NCBI RefSeq assembly: GCF_002154895.1 | Contig: NZ_MUIZ01000001.1 | Location: forward strand, 310,001 to 374,000 | Direction of reading: 5' to 3' | DNA: 64,000 nt | Origin: Lactococcus petauri | Lineage (GTDB): Bacteria > Bacillota > Bacilli > Lactobacillales > Streptococcaceae | Part shown: positions 8,271 through 17,109 of the stretch, piece after piece | Numbering within the stretch: the stretch's first letter is position 1 | How the letters are laid out: every line of letters starts with the position of its first letter | Made by a program: the position numbers and the translations under genes | The notes under the pieces: generated by a model | The model's database searches: none | Told to the model about the DNA's origin: nothing | The model's input: the letters and a program-made list of their open reading frames with translations, nothing else

Positions 8271-8300
8271 AGAAAAACTTGATGATTTACTCATCAAGTT
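8271..8300 (-). terminator. Terminator of the fab-acc operon after accC
   Basis: Perfect 10-bp arms AACTTGATGA / TCATCAAGTT around a 5-nt loop, followed by TTTTT on the minus strand, lie 12 bp past the accC stop. This closes the operon before accD. Confidence 0.88.
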
Positions 8301-8311
8301 ACTTCATGCTT

Positions 8312-9676
8312 TTATTTTTCCAAATATTCCGGCAAAAATGTATTGGCTAAAAAGCTAGTATCATAATCCCCGGCAATAACATTATCATCTGAAATTAATT
8401 CCAGTTGGAAGTCAATATTAGTTGTTAAACCTTCCACATCGAATTCCATCAAGGCACGCTGCATTTTCATCAAGGCTTCAAAACGATTTTCGCCATGAAC
8501 GATGACTTTTGCAATCATTGAATCATAATAAGGTGGAATAGTATATCCCGTATACATAGCGGAATCCACACGTAAGCCTACACCACCACTTGGTAGAAAC
8601 AGATTCGTGATTTTACCTGGACTTGGGGCAAAGTTAAATTTTGGATTTTCTGCATTGATACGGCACTCAATAGCATGTCCTTTGAACTCAATATCTTCTT
8701 GTTTCACAGACAGTTCTTGACCATCTGCAATTCGAATTTGTTCCTTAACAATATCCACACCTGAAACAAACTCGGTTACGGGATGTTCAACTTGTACACG
8801 TGTATTCATTTCCATGAAGAAGAAATCGCCTGAAGCTTCGTCCAAAAGAAACTCAATTGTTCCTGCGTTTTCATAGTTCACATGCGCTGCTGCTTTGACA
8901 GCTGCTTGGCAGATACGTTCGCGTAAAGTATGTCCAATCGCGACAGATGGGCTTTCTTCAAGAACTTTCTGGTTATTACGTTGGAGGGAACAATCACGTT
9001 CTCCTAAGTGAATAACATTACCATGTTGGTCTGCTAAGATTTGGACCTCAATATGACGTGCAGGGAAAATCATTCGTTCGATAAACATTGCACCATTGCC
9101 AAAAGCTGCTTTGGCTTCAGCGGTAGCTGCTTCGAAAGCGGGGACGAGTTCTTCAGCATTGCTGACTTTACGGATACCTTTTCCGCCACCACCGGCTGAG
9201 GCTTTCAGCATGACAGGATAACCGATCTTATTGGCTAAATCCAGTGCTTCTTCACTCGTATACACTTCACCTTCAGAACCTGGCGTAACAGGAACGCCTG
9301 CTTTGACCATTTCTGCACGCGCGTTAATTTTATCTCCCATCATATCCATGACCTGGGCTGAGGGACCGATAAATTTGATATTCATTTCTTCACAAAGACG
9401 TGCAAACTTTGAATTTTCACTCAAAAAACCAAAACCTGGATGAATAGCTTGGGCTCCAGTAGCAACAGCGGCTTCTAGAATATTATTCATATTCAGATAA
9501 GACTCTGTTGCACGGGCTGGGCCAATACAAATAGCTTCATCTGCCAGTGCTACATGTAATGCATCACGGTCAGCTTCTGAATATACGGCAACAGTAGCGA
9601 CACCGAGTTCGCGTGCCGCACGGATAATACGTACAGCAATTTCACCACGATTGGCGATTAAAATTTTATTAAACAT
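8312..9676 (-). CDS. accC: Biotin carboxylase subunit of acetyl-CoA carboxylase
   Basis: ATP-dependent carboxylation of biotin carried on AccB, the first half-reaction of malonyl-CoA synthesis. The 454-residue ATP-grasp enzyme shows the glycine-rich lid KASAGGGGKG near residue 160, the metal site EMNTRVQVEHPVTE near 290, and the biotin-carboxylase N-terminal motif ILIANRGEIAVR at residue 5. The ATG follows AGGAG at a 10-nt distance. It is the last gene of the operon, separated from fabZ by 195 bp with hairpins and a possible internal promoter. Confidence 0.97.
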   Translation of the reverse strand: MFNKILIANRGEIAVRIIRAARELGVATVAVYSEADRDALHVALADEAICIGPARATESYLNMNNILEAAVATGAQAIHPGFGFLSENSKFARLCEEMNIKFIGPSAQVMDMMGDKINARAEMVKAGVPVTPGSEGEVYTSEEALDLANKIGYPVMLKASAGGGGKGIRKVSNAEELVPAFEAATAEAKAAFGNGAMFIERMIFPARHIEVQILADQHGNVIHLGERDCSLQRNNQKVLEESPSVAIGHTLRERICQAAVKAAAHVNYENAGTIEFLLDEASGDFFFMEMNTRVQVEHPVTEFVSGVDIVKEQIRIADGQELSVKQEDIEFKGHAIECRINAENPKFNFAPSPGKITNLFLPSGGVGLRVDSAMYTGYTIPPYYDSMIAKVIVHGENRFEALMKMQRALMEFDVEGLTTNIDFQLELISDDNVIAGDYDTSFLANTFLPEYLEK

Positions 9677-9679
9677 AGA

Positions 9680-9871
9680 TTGATAACTCCTACCAATTTC
9701 TCTTTTATCCTCTGTTTCTGGTATAAAAGAGTGTCACCAGGCCTTGAGCTCGGTGCATTATTTGGGATTATAGTGGCAAAGGCCACGATCAGTAAACTCA
9801 AAGCTTTGAAACTTCAAAGTATACTTACTTTTAAAAGTTGCCACAGACTAACTGTGGCATTGATTATTTTT
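9680..9871 (-). promoter_or_regulatory. fabZ-accC intergenic region with hairpins and possible internal promoter
   Basis: This is the longest gap within the operon. It contains a perfect hairpin TGCCACAG / CTGTGGCA (about 9839-9859) directly after fabZ, a second GTGGC/GCCAC hairpin, and on the minus strand a TATAAT right after the latter with a TTTACT 18 bp upstream. It could attenuate, protect or restart transcription so that accC is expressed differently from the fab genes. Confidence 0.35.
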
Positions 9872-10306
9872 TTATTTTCCTAAAGCAAACGTTAGTGTGC
9901 CTTTTGCAGCTAATTTACCATCAACCTTAGCTTCCGCTTCAACAACAGCAATTGGCCCACGACGCTTGATAAATTTTGCATGCAAGATCAATTGATCGCC
10001 AGGTACAACTTGTTTTTTATACTTTACATTGTCCATTCCTGCATAAAATACGAGTTTTCCTTTGTTTTCAGGTTTTGAAAGTTCCAAAACACCTGCAGCT
10101 TGTGCCAAGGCTTCCATAATCAAAACACCCGGCATTACTGGATATTGGGGAAAATGCCCTTGGAAAAATTCCTCGTTAATCGTCACATTCTTAATGGCGG
10201 TAATTTCATCATCCGCGATATCAATAACACGATCCACTAAAAGGAAAGGATAACGGTGAGGCAATGCCTCCATAATTTTTGTGACGTCAATATTTACTTC
10301 TGCCAT
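9872..10306 (-). CDS. fabZ: 3-hydroxyacyl-ACP dehydratase
   Basis: Hot-dog-fold enzyme that removes water from 3-hydroxyacyl-ACP in the elongation cycle. The 144-residue protein has [13 protein letters not shown] at the N-terminus, the catalytic-His segment [11 protein letters not shown], and the helix [11 protein letters not shown] with the catalytic acid. AAAGGAG precedes the ATG. In L. lactis a second FabZ encoded beside fabI works in unsaturated-fatty-acid synthesis; the operon copy here is most like the housekeeping one, which is an inference from context only. Confidence 0.95.
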   Translation of the reverse strand: MAEVNIDVTKIMEALPHRYPFLLVDRVIDIADDEITAIKNVTINEEFFQGHFPQYPVMPGVLIMEALAQAAGVLELSKPENKGKLVFYAGMDNVKYKKQVVPGDQLILHAKFIKRRGPIAVVEAEAKVDGKLAAKGTLTFALGK

Positions 10307-10319
10307 TTTTACCGCTCCT

Positions 10320-10793
10320 TTATTTAATGCGTACTAACTCTTGACCGAATTCAACTACATCTTCAGCATTAACCATGATTTCAGTGATAACACCGTCTTT
10401 AGGTGCTGGAATTTCGTTCATAACTTTCATTGCTTCAATGATGAGTAAGGTTTGACCTTTTTTAACTGAATCTCCCACACTAACGAACTCAGGTTTACCT
10501 GGAGCTGGTTGTAAGTAAGCTACACCAACTAAAGGACTTGTTACTGCTTCACCTTCTACTGTAGCAACTTCTTCTACAAGTTCTGTTTCTACTGCAAGTT
10601 CTGTAGAACTTTCGCTTACAGGCATTGGTGCACTTACTTTTGTTTCTGGAAGTGCTGTTCCTGTAGGCGCTGCAAGAATTTTATTTTCGTTTTTTGAGAA
10701 AGACAGTTCTCCTTCTGCTGTGCGCCAAGAAAATTCACGCAAGCTCGAACCATCAAACTGTGTCATCAAATCTTTTACTTCATTAATATTCAT
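10320..10793 (-). CDS. accB: Biotin carboxyl carrier protein of acetyl-CoA carboxylase
   Basis: Carries biotin between AccC and AccD-AccA. The 157-residue form begins at [11 protein letters not shown] longer frame using GTG at 10841 has no Shine-Dalgarno and adds a stretch foreign to the family. The N-terminal domain is followed by a Pro/Ala/Glu/Val-rich linker (about 50-85) and the biotinyl domain with the lysine in EAMKVMNE (V in place of the more common M after K). It sits between fabF and fabZ as in other lactic acid bacteria. The Shine-Dalgarno is weak (GCGGG), so some coupling or a hairpin upstream (ACTCTG/CAGAGT, about 10845-10872) may matter. Confidence 0.94.
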   Translation of the reverse strand: MNINEVKDLMTQFDGSSLREFSWRTAEGELSFSKNENKILAAPTGTALPETKVSAPMPVSESSTELAVETELVEEVATVEGEAVTSPLVGVAYLQPAPGKPEFVSVGDSVKKGQTLLIIEAMKVMNEIPAPKDGVITEIMVNAEDVVEFGQELVRIK

Positions 10794-10885
10794 TTTTATA
10801 TCCCGCTCGCTTTCTTTTCCACAATCTAAGTTAAAGTGCACTTAGACTCTGAGAAAGAAAGCAGAGTGCTTATCTTTCTTTTAAA

Positions 10886-12103
10886 CTAATCTGTGAATTT
10901 TTTAAAGGCCAATACGGCATTGTGTCCACCAAACCCAAAGTCTTGTGACAATGCATAATTGATTTCAGCATCTTGACCTTGGCCAAGAACGACATTAATT
11001 GTCATGCCTTCGTCCAATTCTTTTGTTCCAGCGTTAACTGGTGCAAACTGATTTAAAATAGCTTGTACAGTTGCTACTGCTTCGATAGCTCCTGTCGCTC
11101 CGAGAGCATGCCCGTGCAAAGCTTTTGTTGATGAAACCAGAGCTTTATCCCCAATAACATTGTGGATAGCTTTTGCTTCCGTCTCTTCATTAGCATGTGT
11201 TGATGTACCATGTGCATTGATATAATCAACATCTGCTCCAGAAATCCCTGCTTCTTCTAAAGCAAGCTTCATCGCATTTTCAGCACCAACACCTGATGGA
11301 GTTGTCATATGGTAAGCATCGTTTGTGTTACCATAACCAACAATTTCAGCTAAGATATTTGCACCACGTGCTTGAGCATGTTCAAGACTTTCCAAAATCA
11401 AGACACCTGCACCTTCACCCATCACAAAGCCCGAACGGTCTTTATCGAATGGACGGCAAGCAATTGAAGGGTCTGCCTCTTTTGTCAAAGCAGTCAAGTT
11501 GGCAAAGCCAGCAATACCAAGCTCACAAATTGCAGCTTCAGCACCACCAGCGATAATAGCATCTGCATAACCGTGTTTGATTTCACGGAAAGCTGAACCA
11601 ATAGAGTTTGCACCTGCTGCACATGCTGTTACTTCAGCACGCGACACACCACGAGCACCTGTGCGCAAGGCAACATTACCTGTCGCCATGTTGGCAATTG
11701 CCAATGGTACATAAAGTGGTGTTACTTTACGTGGACCTTTAAGAAGTGCTTGTGAGTTCTTTTGTGTCTGCTCCAAGCCACCGATGCCTGAGGCCATGAT
11801 ACAGCCCAAACGATCGTAATTTGTGTTCTCTGGAGTTATGCCTGACATTTCCATAGCTTCAAGAGCCGCATAGACAGCATAAAGTGAGAAAGTATCCATA
11901 CGACGGGCATCTTTTTTCTCAAAATGCTTCTCAAATGGAAAATCTTTAACTTCAGCTGCTACACTGATTCCTGTCGCTTCAGCATCAAAGCGCGTAATTG
12001 GACCGATACCTGTTTGACCAGATTTTAGGCCATTCCAAAATTCTTCTGGTGTATTACCGATAGCACTGGTTACACCGTAACCTGTAATGACTACACGATT
12101 CAT
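10886..12103 (-). CDS. fabF: 3-oxoacyl-ACP synthase II
   Basis: Elongating condensing enzyme. The 405-residue thiolase-fold protein has the Cys-His-His triad: Cys in EVTACAAGANSIG, His in NAHGTSTHANEE, and His in TKALHGHALGATG. It ends in the conserved FGFGGHNAVLAF. AAAGGAG precedes the ATG. It sits in the usual place between fabG and accB, and condenses malonyl-ACP with growing acyl-ACP. Confidence 0.96.
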   Translation of the reverse strand: MNRVVITGYGVTSAIGNTPEEFWNGLKSGQTGIGPITRFDAEATGISVAAEVKDFPFEKHFEKKDARRMDTFSLYAVYAALEAMEMSGITPENTNYDRLGCIMASGIGGLEQTQKNSQALLKGPRKVTPLYVPLAIANMATGNVALRTGARGVSRAEVTACAAGANSIGSAFREIKHGYADAIIAGGAEAAICELGIAGFANLTALTKEADPSIACRPFDKDRSGFVMGEGAGVLILESLEHAQARGANILAEIVGYGNTNDAYHMTTPSGVGAENAMKLALEEAGISGADVDYINAHGTSTHANEETEAKAIHNVIGDKALVSSTKALHGHALGATGAIEAVATVQAILNQFAPVNAGTKELDEGMTINVVLGQGQDAEINYALSQDFGFGGHNAVLAFKKFTD

Positions 12104-12161
12104 ATTTTTTTCTCCTTTGGAGTTTGTTACAAACTTCTTTTTAGTCTAATCTGATATAAGG

Positions 12162-12893
12162 CTACATTGCCATACCACCGTCAATAGACAATACTTGCCC
12201 TGTCATGTATTCTTGCTCTGCAAGGAATTTCACAACTGTAGCAACTTCTTCTGGTTGACCAAATCGTTTCATTGGGATTTGAGCCTTCATTGTATCCTTG
12301 ACTTTATCCGAAAGGACTTCAGTCATGTCAGAATCGATAAATCCTGGAGCAACAGCGTTGACGCGGACATTGCGCCCAGCAACTTCACGTGCAATTGATT
12401 TTGTCAAACCAATCAATCCCGCTTTGGAAGCTGCATAATTAGCTTGGCCGGCATTCCCAATTAAACCGACAACAGAAGTAATATTAATAATTGCCCCTTC
12501 TCTCGCACGCGTCATTGGTTTTAGAACTGCCTGTGTCATATTGAAGGCACCTGTGAGATTTATTTTTAAAACAGCTTCGAAATCTTCTTCGCTCATTTTC
12601 AATGATAAACCATCACGAGTTATTCCCGCATTATTAACCAAAACATCAACCGACCCCAAAGCATCTACTGCCTCAGCAACCATACGTTTAGCATCTTCCG
12701 ACTGGGAAATATCACCAGATACGCCAACAGCCTTAACACCAAAAGAAGTAAACTCTGACAAAAGTTCTTCAGAAATGGCAGAACGTCCATTGATAACTAC
12801 GTTTGCCCCAGCTTGAGCAAACTGTAAAGCAATCGCCTTACCAATACCACGTGTTGAGCCCGTCACAAAGACATTTTTATTTTTAATTTCCAT
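12162..12893 (-). CDS. fabG: 3-oxoacyl-ACP reductase
   Basis: NADPH-dependent reduction of 3-oxoacyl-ACP. A 243-residue short-chain dehydrogenase: dinucleotide loop TGSTRGIG at 11-18, NNAG, the catalytic Ser in NITSVVG and the YxxxK motif in YAASKAG. It ends in GQVLSIDGGMAM, typical of FabG. AGGAAAAAATA precedes the ATG. Confidence 0.96.
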   Translation of the reverse strand: MEIKNKNVFVTGSTRGIGKAIALQFAQAGANVVINGRSAISEELLSEFTSFGVKAVGVSGDISQSEDAKRMVAEAVDALGSVDVLVNNAGITRDGLSLKMSEEDFEAVLKINLTGAFNMTQAVLKPMTRAREGAIINITSVVGLIGNAGQANYAASKAGLIGLTKSIAREVAGRNVRVNAVAPGFIDSDMTEVLSDKVKDTMKAQIPMKRFGQPEEVATVVKFLAEQEYMTGQVLSIDGGMAM

Positions 12894-12971
12894 TATTTTT
12901 TCCTGTTCTTATGATTTTTAATTGCTCTCAAACCAAGTTCTACAGTGACAACTTTTACTCATTAAATAAGT

Positions 12972-13895
12972 TTAAGCTTCTTCTGTCACCAAAGCCTTGA
13001 ATGAATTAAGATCTTCAACATTCGTAAAGCTTGCTTCTTTGTCGATTTTTTTTATAAAACCAGAAAGAACTTTACCAGGTCCAACTTCAATAAAGCGCTG
13101 TACACCAAGTGCTTTCATTGTTTCAATGGATTCGTAGAAACGTACCGGCTCCATAACTTGACGCGTGAGAAGTTCTTTTACTTCTGAGTCTTTCATCACT
13201 TTCGCTGTCGTATTTGAAATCAGTTCCAACTTAAAACTATTAAAATTAACCTGTTCAAGTTCTTTGGCTAACTTTTCGCTCGCGGGTTTTAAGATGGCTG
13301 TATGGAAAGGACCAGATACTTTCAGCTCAATCAGACGTTTTACGCCAGCTTCTTTTAGAAGTTCAACAGCGTAATCAACGGCTTCAGCTTGACCACCAAT
13401 AACAATTTGAGCCGGAGTGTTATAGTTTGCTGGGCTTACAATTCCACGTTCCGCTGCTTGTTCACAAATTTCTTCGATCAAAGCAGCTTCAGTATTCATC
13501 ACAGCAACCATTTTACCTGATCCTGTTGGTGCAGCTTCAGTCATATATTGACCACGTTTTGCTACTAAAGCAACAGCTTCCACAAAATCAAGTGCACCAC
13601 TGGCTACCAATGCAGAGTACTCGCCTAAAGAAAGTCCAGCCACAAGATCTGGCTTAATACCTTGTTCTGAAAGCAAACGAAGGATTGCTACAGATGTTGT
13701 TAAAATAGCTGGTTGTGTATATTGTGTCTCGTTGAGTTTTGTTTCATCATTATCGATTAACTCCCGAAGATTATAACCCAAGACTTGACTTGCTTGATCA
13801 AAAGTTTCTCTGACAATGTCAAATTCATCATAAAGGTCTTTAGCCATACCCAATTTTTGAGCGCCTTGACCAGAAAAAAGAAATGCTGTTTTCAT
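12972..13895 (-). CDS. fabD: Malonyl-CoA:ACP transacylase
   Basis: Moves malonyl from CoA to ACP. The 307-residue protein shows FLFSGQGAQ at the N-terminus, the nucleophile elbow GLSLGEYSAL near residue 92, and the catalytic His in KVSGPFHTAILKPA. ACP, its substrate partner, is encoded immediately upstream. A terminator-like hairpin and a possible internal promoter lie between acpP and fabD. Confidence 0.96.
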   Translation of the reverse strand: MKTAFLFSGQGAQKLGMAKDLYDEFDIVRETFDQASQVLGYNLRELIDNDETKLNETQYTQPAILTTSVAILRLLSEQGIKPDLVAGLSLGEYSALVASGALDFVEAVALVAKRGQYMTEAAPTGSGKMVAVMNTEAALIEEICEQAAERGIVSPANYNTPAQIVIGGQAEAVDYAVELLKEAGVKRLIELKVSGPFHTAILKPASEKLAKELEQVNFNSFKLELISNTTAKVMKDSEVKELLTRQVMEPVRFYESIETMKALGVQRFIEVGPGKVLSGFIKKIDKEASFTNVEDLNSFKALVTEEA

Positions 13896-13952
13896 ATTTT
13901 TAAGATTTCACAAAATTTAGATTTTTGTGACACTTTCCTAATTTTCAAAATT

Positions 13953-13985
13953 TATTATAAGTGAAAAACGGGGCTTTCACCCCAT
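13953..13985 (-). promoter_or_regulatory. acpP-fabD attenuator hairpin and internal promoter
   Basis: Minus strand: ATGGGG / CCCCGT around TGAAAG, followed by TTTTTC, lies 10 bp after the acpP stop. A TATAAT (13954-13959) follows at once. This fits partial termination giving excess acpP message, with fabD and later genes also served from a second promoter. Confidence 0.5.
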
Positions 13986-13993
13986 TAATTCTC

Positions 13994-14215
13994 TTATTGT
14001 TGAGCTTCAACATATTTAACGAGATCAGAAACAGTTTTCATGTCCGCTTCTGTATCTACTTCAACATCGAATTCGTCTTCGATATCGTTAATGATTTGGA
14101 AAAGGTCAAGTGAGTCAGCATCGAGTTCTTCAAATGAAGTTTCGAGTGTTACTTCTTCTTTTTCTTTGCCGAGTTCGTCAGCGATGATGTCTTGTACTTT
14201 TTCAAATACTGCCAT
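13994..14215 (-). CDS. acpP: Acyl carrier protein
   Basis: Carries the growing acyl chain on 4'-phosphopantetheine. The 73-residue acidic protein has the attachment serine in DADSLD (Ser37 region), followed by the recognition helix [12 protein letters not shown]. The DSL motif is intact. AAAGGAG precedes the ATG. It follows fabH after about 87 bp holding a TATAAT, so it may also have its own promoter. Confidence 0.95.
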   Translation of the reverse strand: MAVFEKVQDIIADELGKEKEEVTLETSFEELDADSLDLFQIINDIEDEFDVEVDTEADMKTVSDLVKYVEAQQ

Positions 14216-14302
14216 GTTATTTCTCCTTTAATGTGTAGAAAGTATATATATTATAGCGTGATAAATCACTCATATAACCAAATTTAAATGTTATCAATCT
14301 TA

Positions 14303-15280
14303 TCAAAGATTAATAATGAGCGTCCCCCATGTGAGGCCGCCACCGAAACCTGTCTGGACAATTTTATAATTTTCGTCCAAAGAAAGTTTACCATTTTTTA
14401 TCGATTCTGACAAGAGAATAGGTATCGAAGCTGCACTTGTATTGCCATATTCTTGCATATTTTGCAGGAATTTACTGCGTTCAGCACCTAATTTCTTAGC
14501 CATTTTATCAAGTATTCGAGAATTTGCTTGATGCAATAAAAAATAGTCAATATCTTCAGGTTTCAGATTTGCTTTTTCCAAGGTTTCTTGGATATTCTTT
14601 GGAACGTCACGTGTCGCAAAGTCAAAGACCGCCCGTCCGTCCATTTTTATGAACTCTGTAACATGGTTAACTTGACCACTAAGTTCAGGATTAAGTGCTA
14701 AATAATTTGAGGTAAGGGAATCACCTCGAGAGCCATCTGTTCTTAGATTTTCTGCGATAATCAAAGGTTGTGTACCTGTGTCTTCCAAAAGAACACCACC
14801 TGCACCATCTCCAAAAAGAACAGCGGTAGAACGATCCGACCAATCCAAAGATTTAGACAAAACTTCTGCACCAATAACCATACCACGTTTGTAGCCGCCG
14901 GCAATAAGCTTCTCAGCCGTTGATAAAGCGAAAACAAAACCCGAACAAGCAGCTGTTAAATCATAAGCAAAGGCACGATGTGCACCAATTTTTGCTTGGA
15001 CCAAGGCTGCCGTACTTGGCATACTGCTATCAGGTGAGATAGTCGCCACGATAATAAAATCAATCTGGTCTGCTGACAAATCAGCTTGAGCTAAGAGTTG
15101 TTCACCAACCTTAGCAGCCAGATCACTGGTATTTTCGTCAACTGTAATGTGTCGCTGCTTAATACCCGTCCGTGAATAAATCCACTCGTCACTCGTGTCC
15201 ATGATTTTTGCCAAATCATCGTTTGACACAATATTTTCGGGCACATAGTGTGCCACCTGGGTAATTTTAGCGAAAGGCAT
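14303..15280 (-). CDS. fabH: 3-oxoacyl-ACP synthase III
   Basis: Starts fatty-acid synthesis by condensing acetyl-CoA (or a branched primer) with malonyl-ACP. The 325-residue protein has the catalytic Cys in [10 protein letters not shown] near residue 112, His in LLHQANSRI and Asn in [10 protein letters not shown]. Its ATG overlaps the TAA of fabT (TAATG), with GGAGA upstream, so it is coupled to the regulator. Confidence 0.96.
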   Translation of the reverse strand: MPFAKITQVAHYVPENIVSNDDLAKIMDTSDEWIYSRTGIKQRHITVDENTSDLAAKVGEQLLAQADLSADQIDFIIVATISPDSSMPSTAALVQAKIGAHRAFAYDLTAACSGFVFALSTAEKLIAGGYKRGMVIGAEVLSKSLDWSDRSTAVLFGDGAGGVLLEDTGTQPLIIAENLRTDGSRGDSLTSNYLALNPELSGQVNHVTEFIKMDGRAVFDFATRDVPKNIQETLEKANLKPEDIDYFLLHQANSRILDKMAKKLGAERSKFLQNMQEYGNTSAASIPILLSESIKNGKLSLDENYKIVQTGFGGGLTWGTLIINL

Positions 15281-15720
15281 TATTTCATATTCTCCAATGA
15301 CTTATGTAATTCTTCAAGTTCGCCTGCAAGTTTGTTTTCGGTAGTCCCGTAAACACTTAACATAAGTTTTTCTGAAATGCTACGGAAAAATTCGCTGTGC
15401 GATGCACAGAGAGCCATACCTTTTTCAGTCAATACGATATAAGCCACACGACGGTCACGATCTGATCGTTCGCGCTTGATATATCCCTTAGTTTCCAAGC
15501 GATTGAGTGTAATGGTGATTGTTGAAAGGGCTAATTTTTGATTCCTTGCAATGTCTGTAGCGCGGCAAGTTCCCAAAGTATGGATAAGTGTCATTTGTTG
15601 AAGTTCTTTCACAGTTACATCTGGGTAATCAGAATCCTTCAAGAACTGTTCTTCTAAGTTCATGCAGTCGTGGAAAAGTTGAATCAACCATTCATTAATT
15701 TTGTCAAAATCTGTTTTCAT
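15280..15720 (-). CDS. fabT: MarR-family regulator of fatty-acid synthesis
   Basis: A winged-helix repressor that in lactococci and streptococci uses acyl-ACP as corepressor and controls the fab operon. The start at 15718-15720 is chosen because AGGAAG precedes it and residue 1 (MKTDFDKIN) matches the family. A longer frame from 15855 would run through the promoter. The 146-residue protein shows the MarR core: [28 protein letters not shown] (recognition helix) and the wing [19 protein letters not shown]. It is autoregulated if the inverted repeat over its -10 is its operator. Confidence 0.93.
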   Translation of the reverse strand: MKTDFDKINEWLIQLFHDCMNLEEQFLKDSDYPDVTVKELQQMTLIHTLGTCRATDIARNQKLALSTITITLNRLETKGYIKRERSDRDRRVAYIVLTEKGMALCASHSEFFRSISEKLMLSVYGTTENKLAGELEELHKSLENMK

Positions 15721-15760
15721 TTGTACTTCCTGATATTTTGATGATACAAACCATTTACAA

Positions 15761-15794
15761 TACAAAATTGTACCATAATAAAAATAATTTGCAA
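15761..15794 (-). promoter_or_regulatory. fabT-fab operon promoter with overlapping inverted repeat
   Basis: Minus strand: TTGCAA (15789-15794), 16 bp, TGGTACAAT extended -10 (core 15767-15772). The -10 forms the left part of a perfect 12-bp inverted repeat TACAATTTTGTA (15761-15772). A looser TTTG-N6-CAAA element follows at about 15737-15750. Either could be the FabT operator. Confidence 0.65.
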
Positions 15795-15885
15795 GTGCTA
15801 AGTAGATTTGAAAAATGCCTCTGATGGCTTGGATAACGTCTTTATCCTGCTTCATAAAGAAAAATTTCCAAATGTAGTCGACAGC

Positions 15886-15920
15886 AAAAAGATGAAATCA
15901 TGGTATTTCATCTTTTTTTT
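15886..15920. terminator. Strong bidirectional hairpin upstream of fabT
   Basis: AAAAAGATGAAAT / ATTTCATCTTTTTTTT around a 6-nt loop. It insulates the fab promoter from upstream transcription. Confidence 0.8.
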
Positions 15921-15938
15921 ATGAAAAAATTCCTTTTT

Positions 15939-15967
15939 AAAAAGGATCGCAAAATCCTTTTTATTTT
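15939..15967. terminator. Second terminator-like hairpin between the siderophore operon and fabT
   Basis: AAAAAGGAT / ATCCTTTTT around CGCAAA, T-rich on both sides. Together with 15886-15920 and 16111-16143 the 436-bp gap 15721-16156 holds three terminators and the fabT promoter. I see no gene in it. Confidence 0.7.
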
Positions 15968-16110
15968 TAACATTTGAGACTTTAACACATCTACTATATG
16001 CTTATTTTCATTATAGCAAAATAAAAGTCTAAAATTTTCTGTTTTTCTTGTTTTCTTGTGAATTTTGCTCAAAAAAAGAGTTTTAAATAACACTATCCCT
16101 CTTTTTGTCT

Positions 16111-16143
16111 AAAAAAACTCTCGAAAAAGCTTCCAAGAGTTTA
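16111..16143 (-). terminator. Terminator of the siderophore-uptake operon
   Basis: AAACTCT / AGAGTTT arms, followed by TTTTTTT on the minus strand, lie 14 bp beyond the stop of the binding-protein gene. Confidence 0.75.
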
Positions 16144-16156
16144 TGTATCCAAATTT

Positions 16157-17098
16157 TTATTTCGTTTGTTTTAATAGTGCATCTGTATAATCAGTCAGCT
16201 GCGCCATTGAAGCTGTGGGACCACCAAAGAAATAGACCTTCTCATAATCCATTGTGATGACATGCCCTTCTTTAACTGCCTTGAGATTTTTCCACACAGG
16301 ATTTTTTTGAAGTGCTTCATATTGTGCTTTATCTGCATTTTTAAAATCGATAAAAATATAGTCTGCATCAAAATCTTTGAGGCTTTCAGCGTTGACTTCT
16401 GCATATCCTGTTCCTTCGGATAATTCCGACATTTTTGGCGATTCTTGGAATCCGAGACCACGCGTAAGTGCTTGACCACCGCGCGCAAAGTTATCGCCAT
16501 AAGCGTAAATTTTATCGCCTTGGAGCTCTAGCAAGGAAATGCTTGATTGTGCAGTATCTATGCCTTGAGCTTTTAGCTTTGTTTTTTGCTCTTCAGCTTT
16601 TTTGTCAAAAGTTTTGAGAAACTCTTTCTTTTCATCTTCACGATTCAACAATTTGGCAAAGAAATCCAAAGATTTATCCATATCATTCAAATCTTGATAG
16701 TTAACAAGTACAGTAGGTGCTACTTTTTCATAATCAGAAACTTGAGTTTTATCCACTGTCACAATCAAATCAGGCTTTTGACCAATAAGTTTTTCAATAT
16801 TAAAGCTTGGCGAACCAAGATCAACCATATTTTCCTTTTGTTTATCTGACAAATAAGGATTAGGAAAAGCCCAAGAATCCGTCCCAATTACATTTCCACC
16901 TAAGGTTGCAACATCATCCGGATAATTCTGTACTGCAATACGTTCCGGATGCGCAGGAACTTCTACTTCACCATTTAAGGCAGTGAAGGTTACCTTTTCC
17001 TCTTTTTGGGATTGTGATACATCTGAGTTTGAACATGCAGAAAGGCCCAAAAGGCCAACTGCTGCTAAAGCTATAGAATATAATTTAAGGTGTTTCAT
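16157..17098 (-). CDS. Siderophore ABC transporter, substrate-binding lipoprotein
   Basis: Extracytoplasmic receptor for an iron(III)-siderophore. The 313-residue form begins at MKHLKLYS behind AAAGAGGA; a frame from 17113 has no such signal. A lipoprotein signal peptide ends in LLGLSAC (Cys about 22). The body is a PF01497-type binding protein of the YclQ/FeuA kind: PERIAVQNYPDD, a helix backbone, and DADYIFIDFKN. It is the last gene of a four-gene operon (ATPase, two permeases, receptor). The precise siderophore cannot be told. Confidence 0.9.
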   Translation of the reverse strand: MKHLKLYSIALAAVGLLGLSACSNSDVSQSQKEEKVTFTALNGEVEVPAHPERIAVQNYPDDVATLGGNVIGTDSWAFPNPYLSDKQKENMVDLGSPSFNIEKLIGQKPDLIVTVDKTQVSDYEKVAPTVLVNYQDLNDMDKSLDFFAKLLNREDEKKEFLKTFDKKAEEQKTKLKAQGIDTAQSSISLLELQGDKIYAYGDNFARGGQALTRGLGFQESPKMSELSEGTGYAEVNAESLKDFDADYIFIDFKNADKAQYEALQKNPVWKNLKAVKEGHVITMDYEKVYFFGGPTASMAQLTDYTDALLKQTK

Positions 17099-17109
17099 GA
17101 AATCCTCTT

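Noticed and set aside
15908-16093. A 61-codon minus-strand frame between the siderophore operon and fabT
   Set aside because: It covers two terminators and AT-rich spacer, is rich in Lys/Phe as random AT DNA would be, and has no ribosome site.
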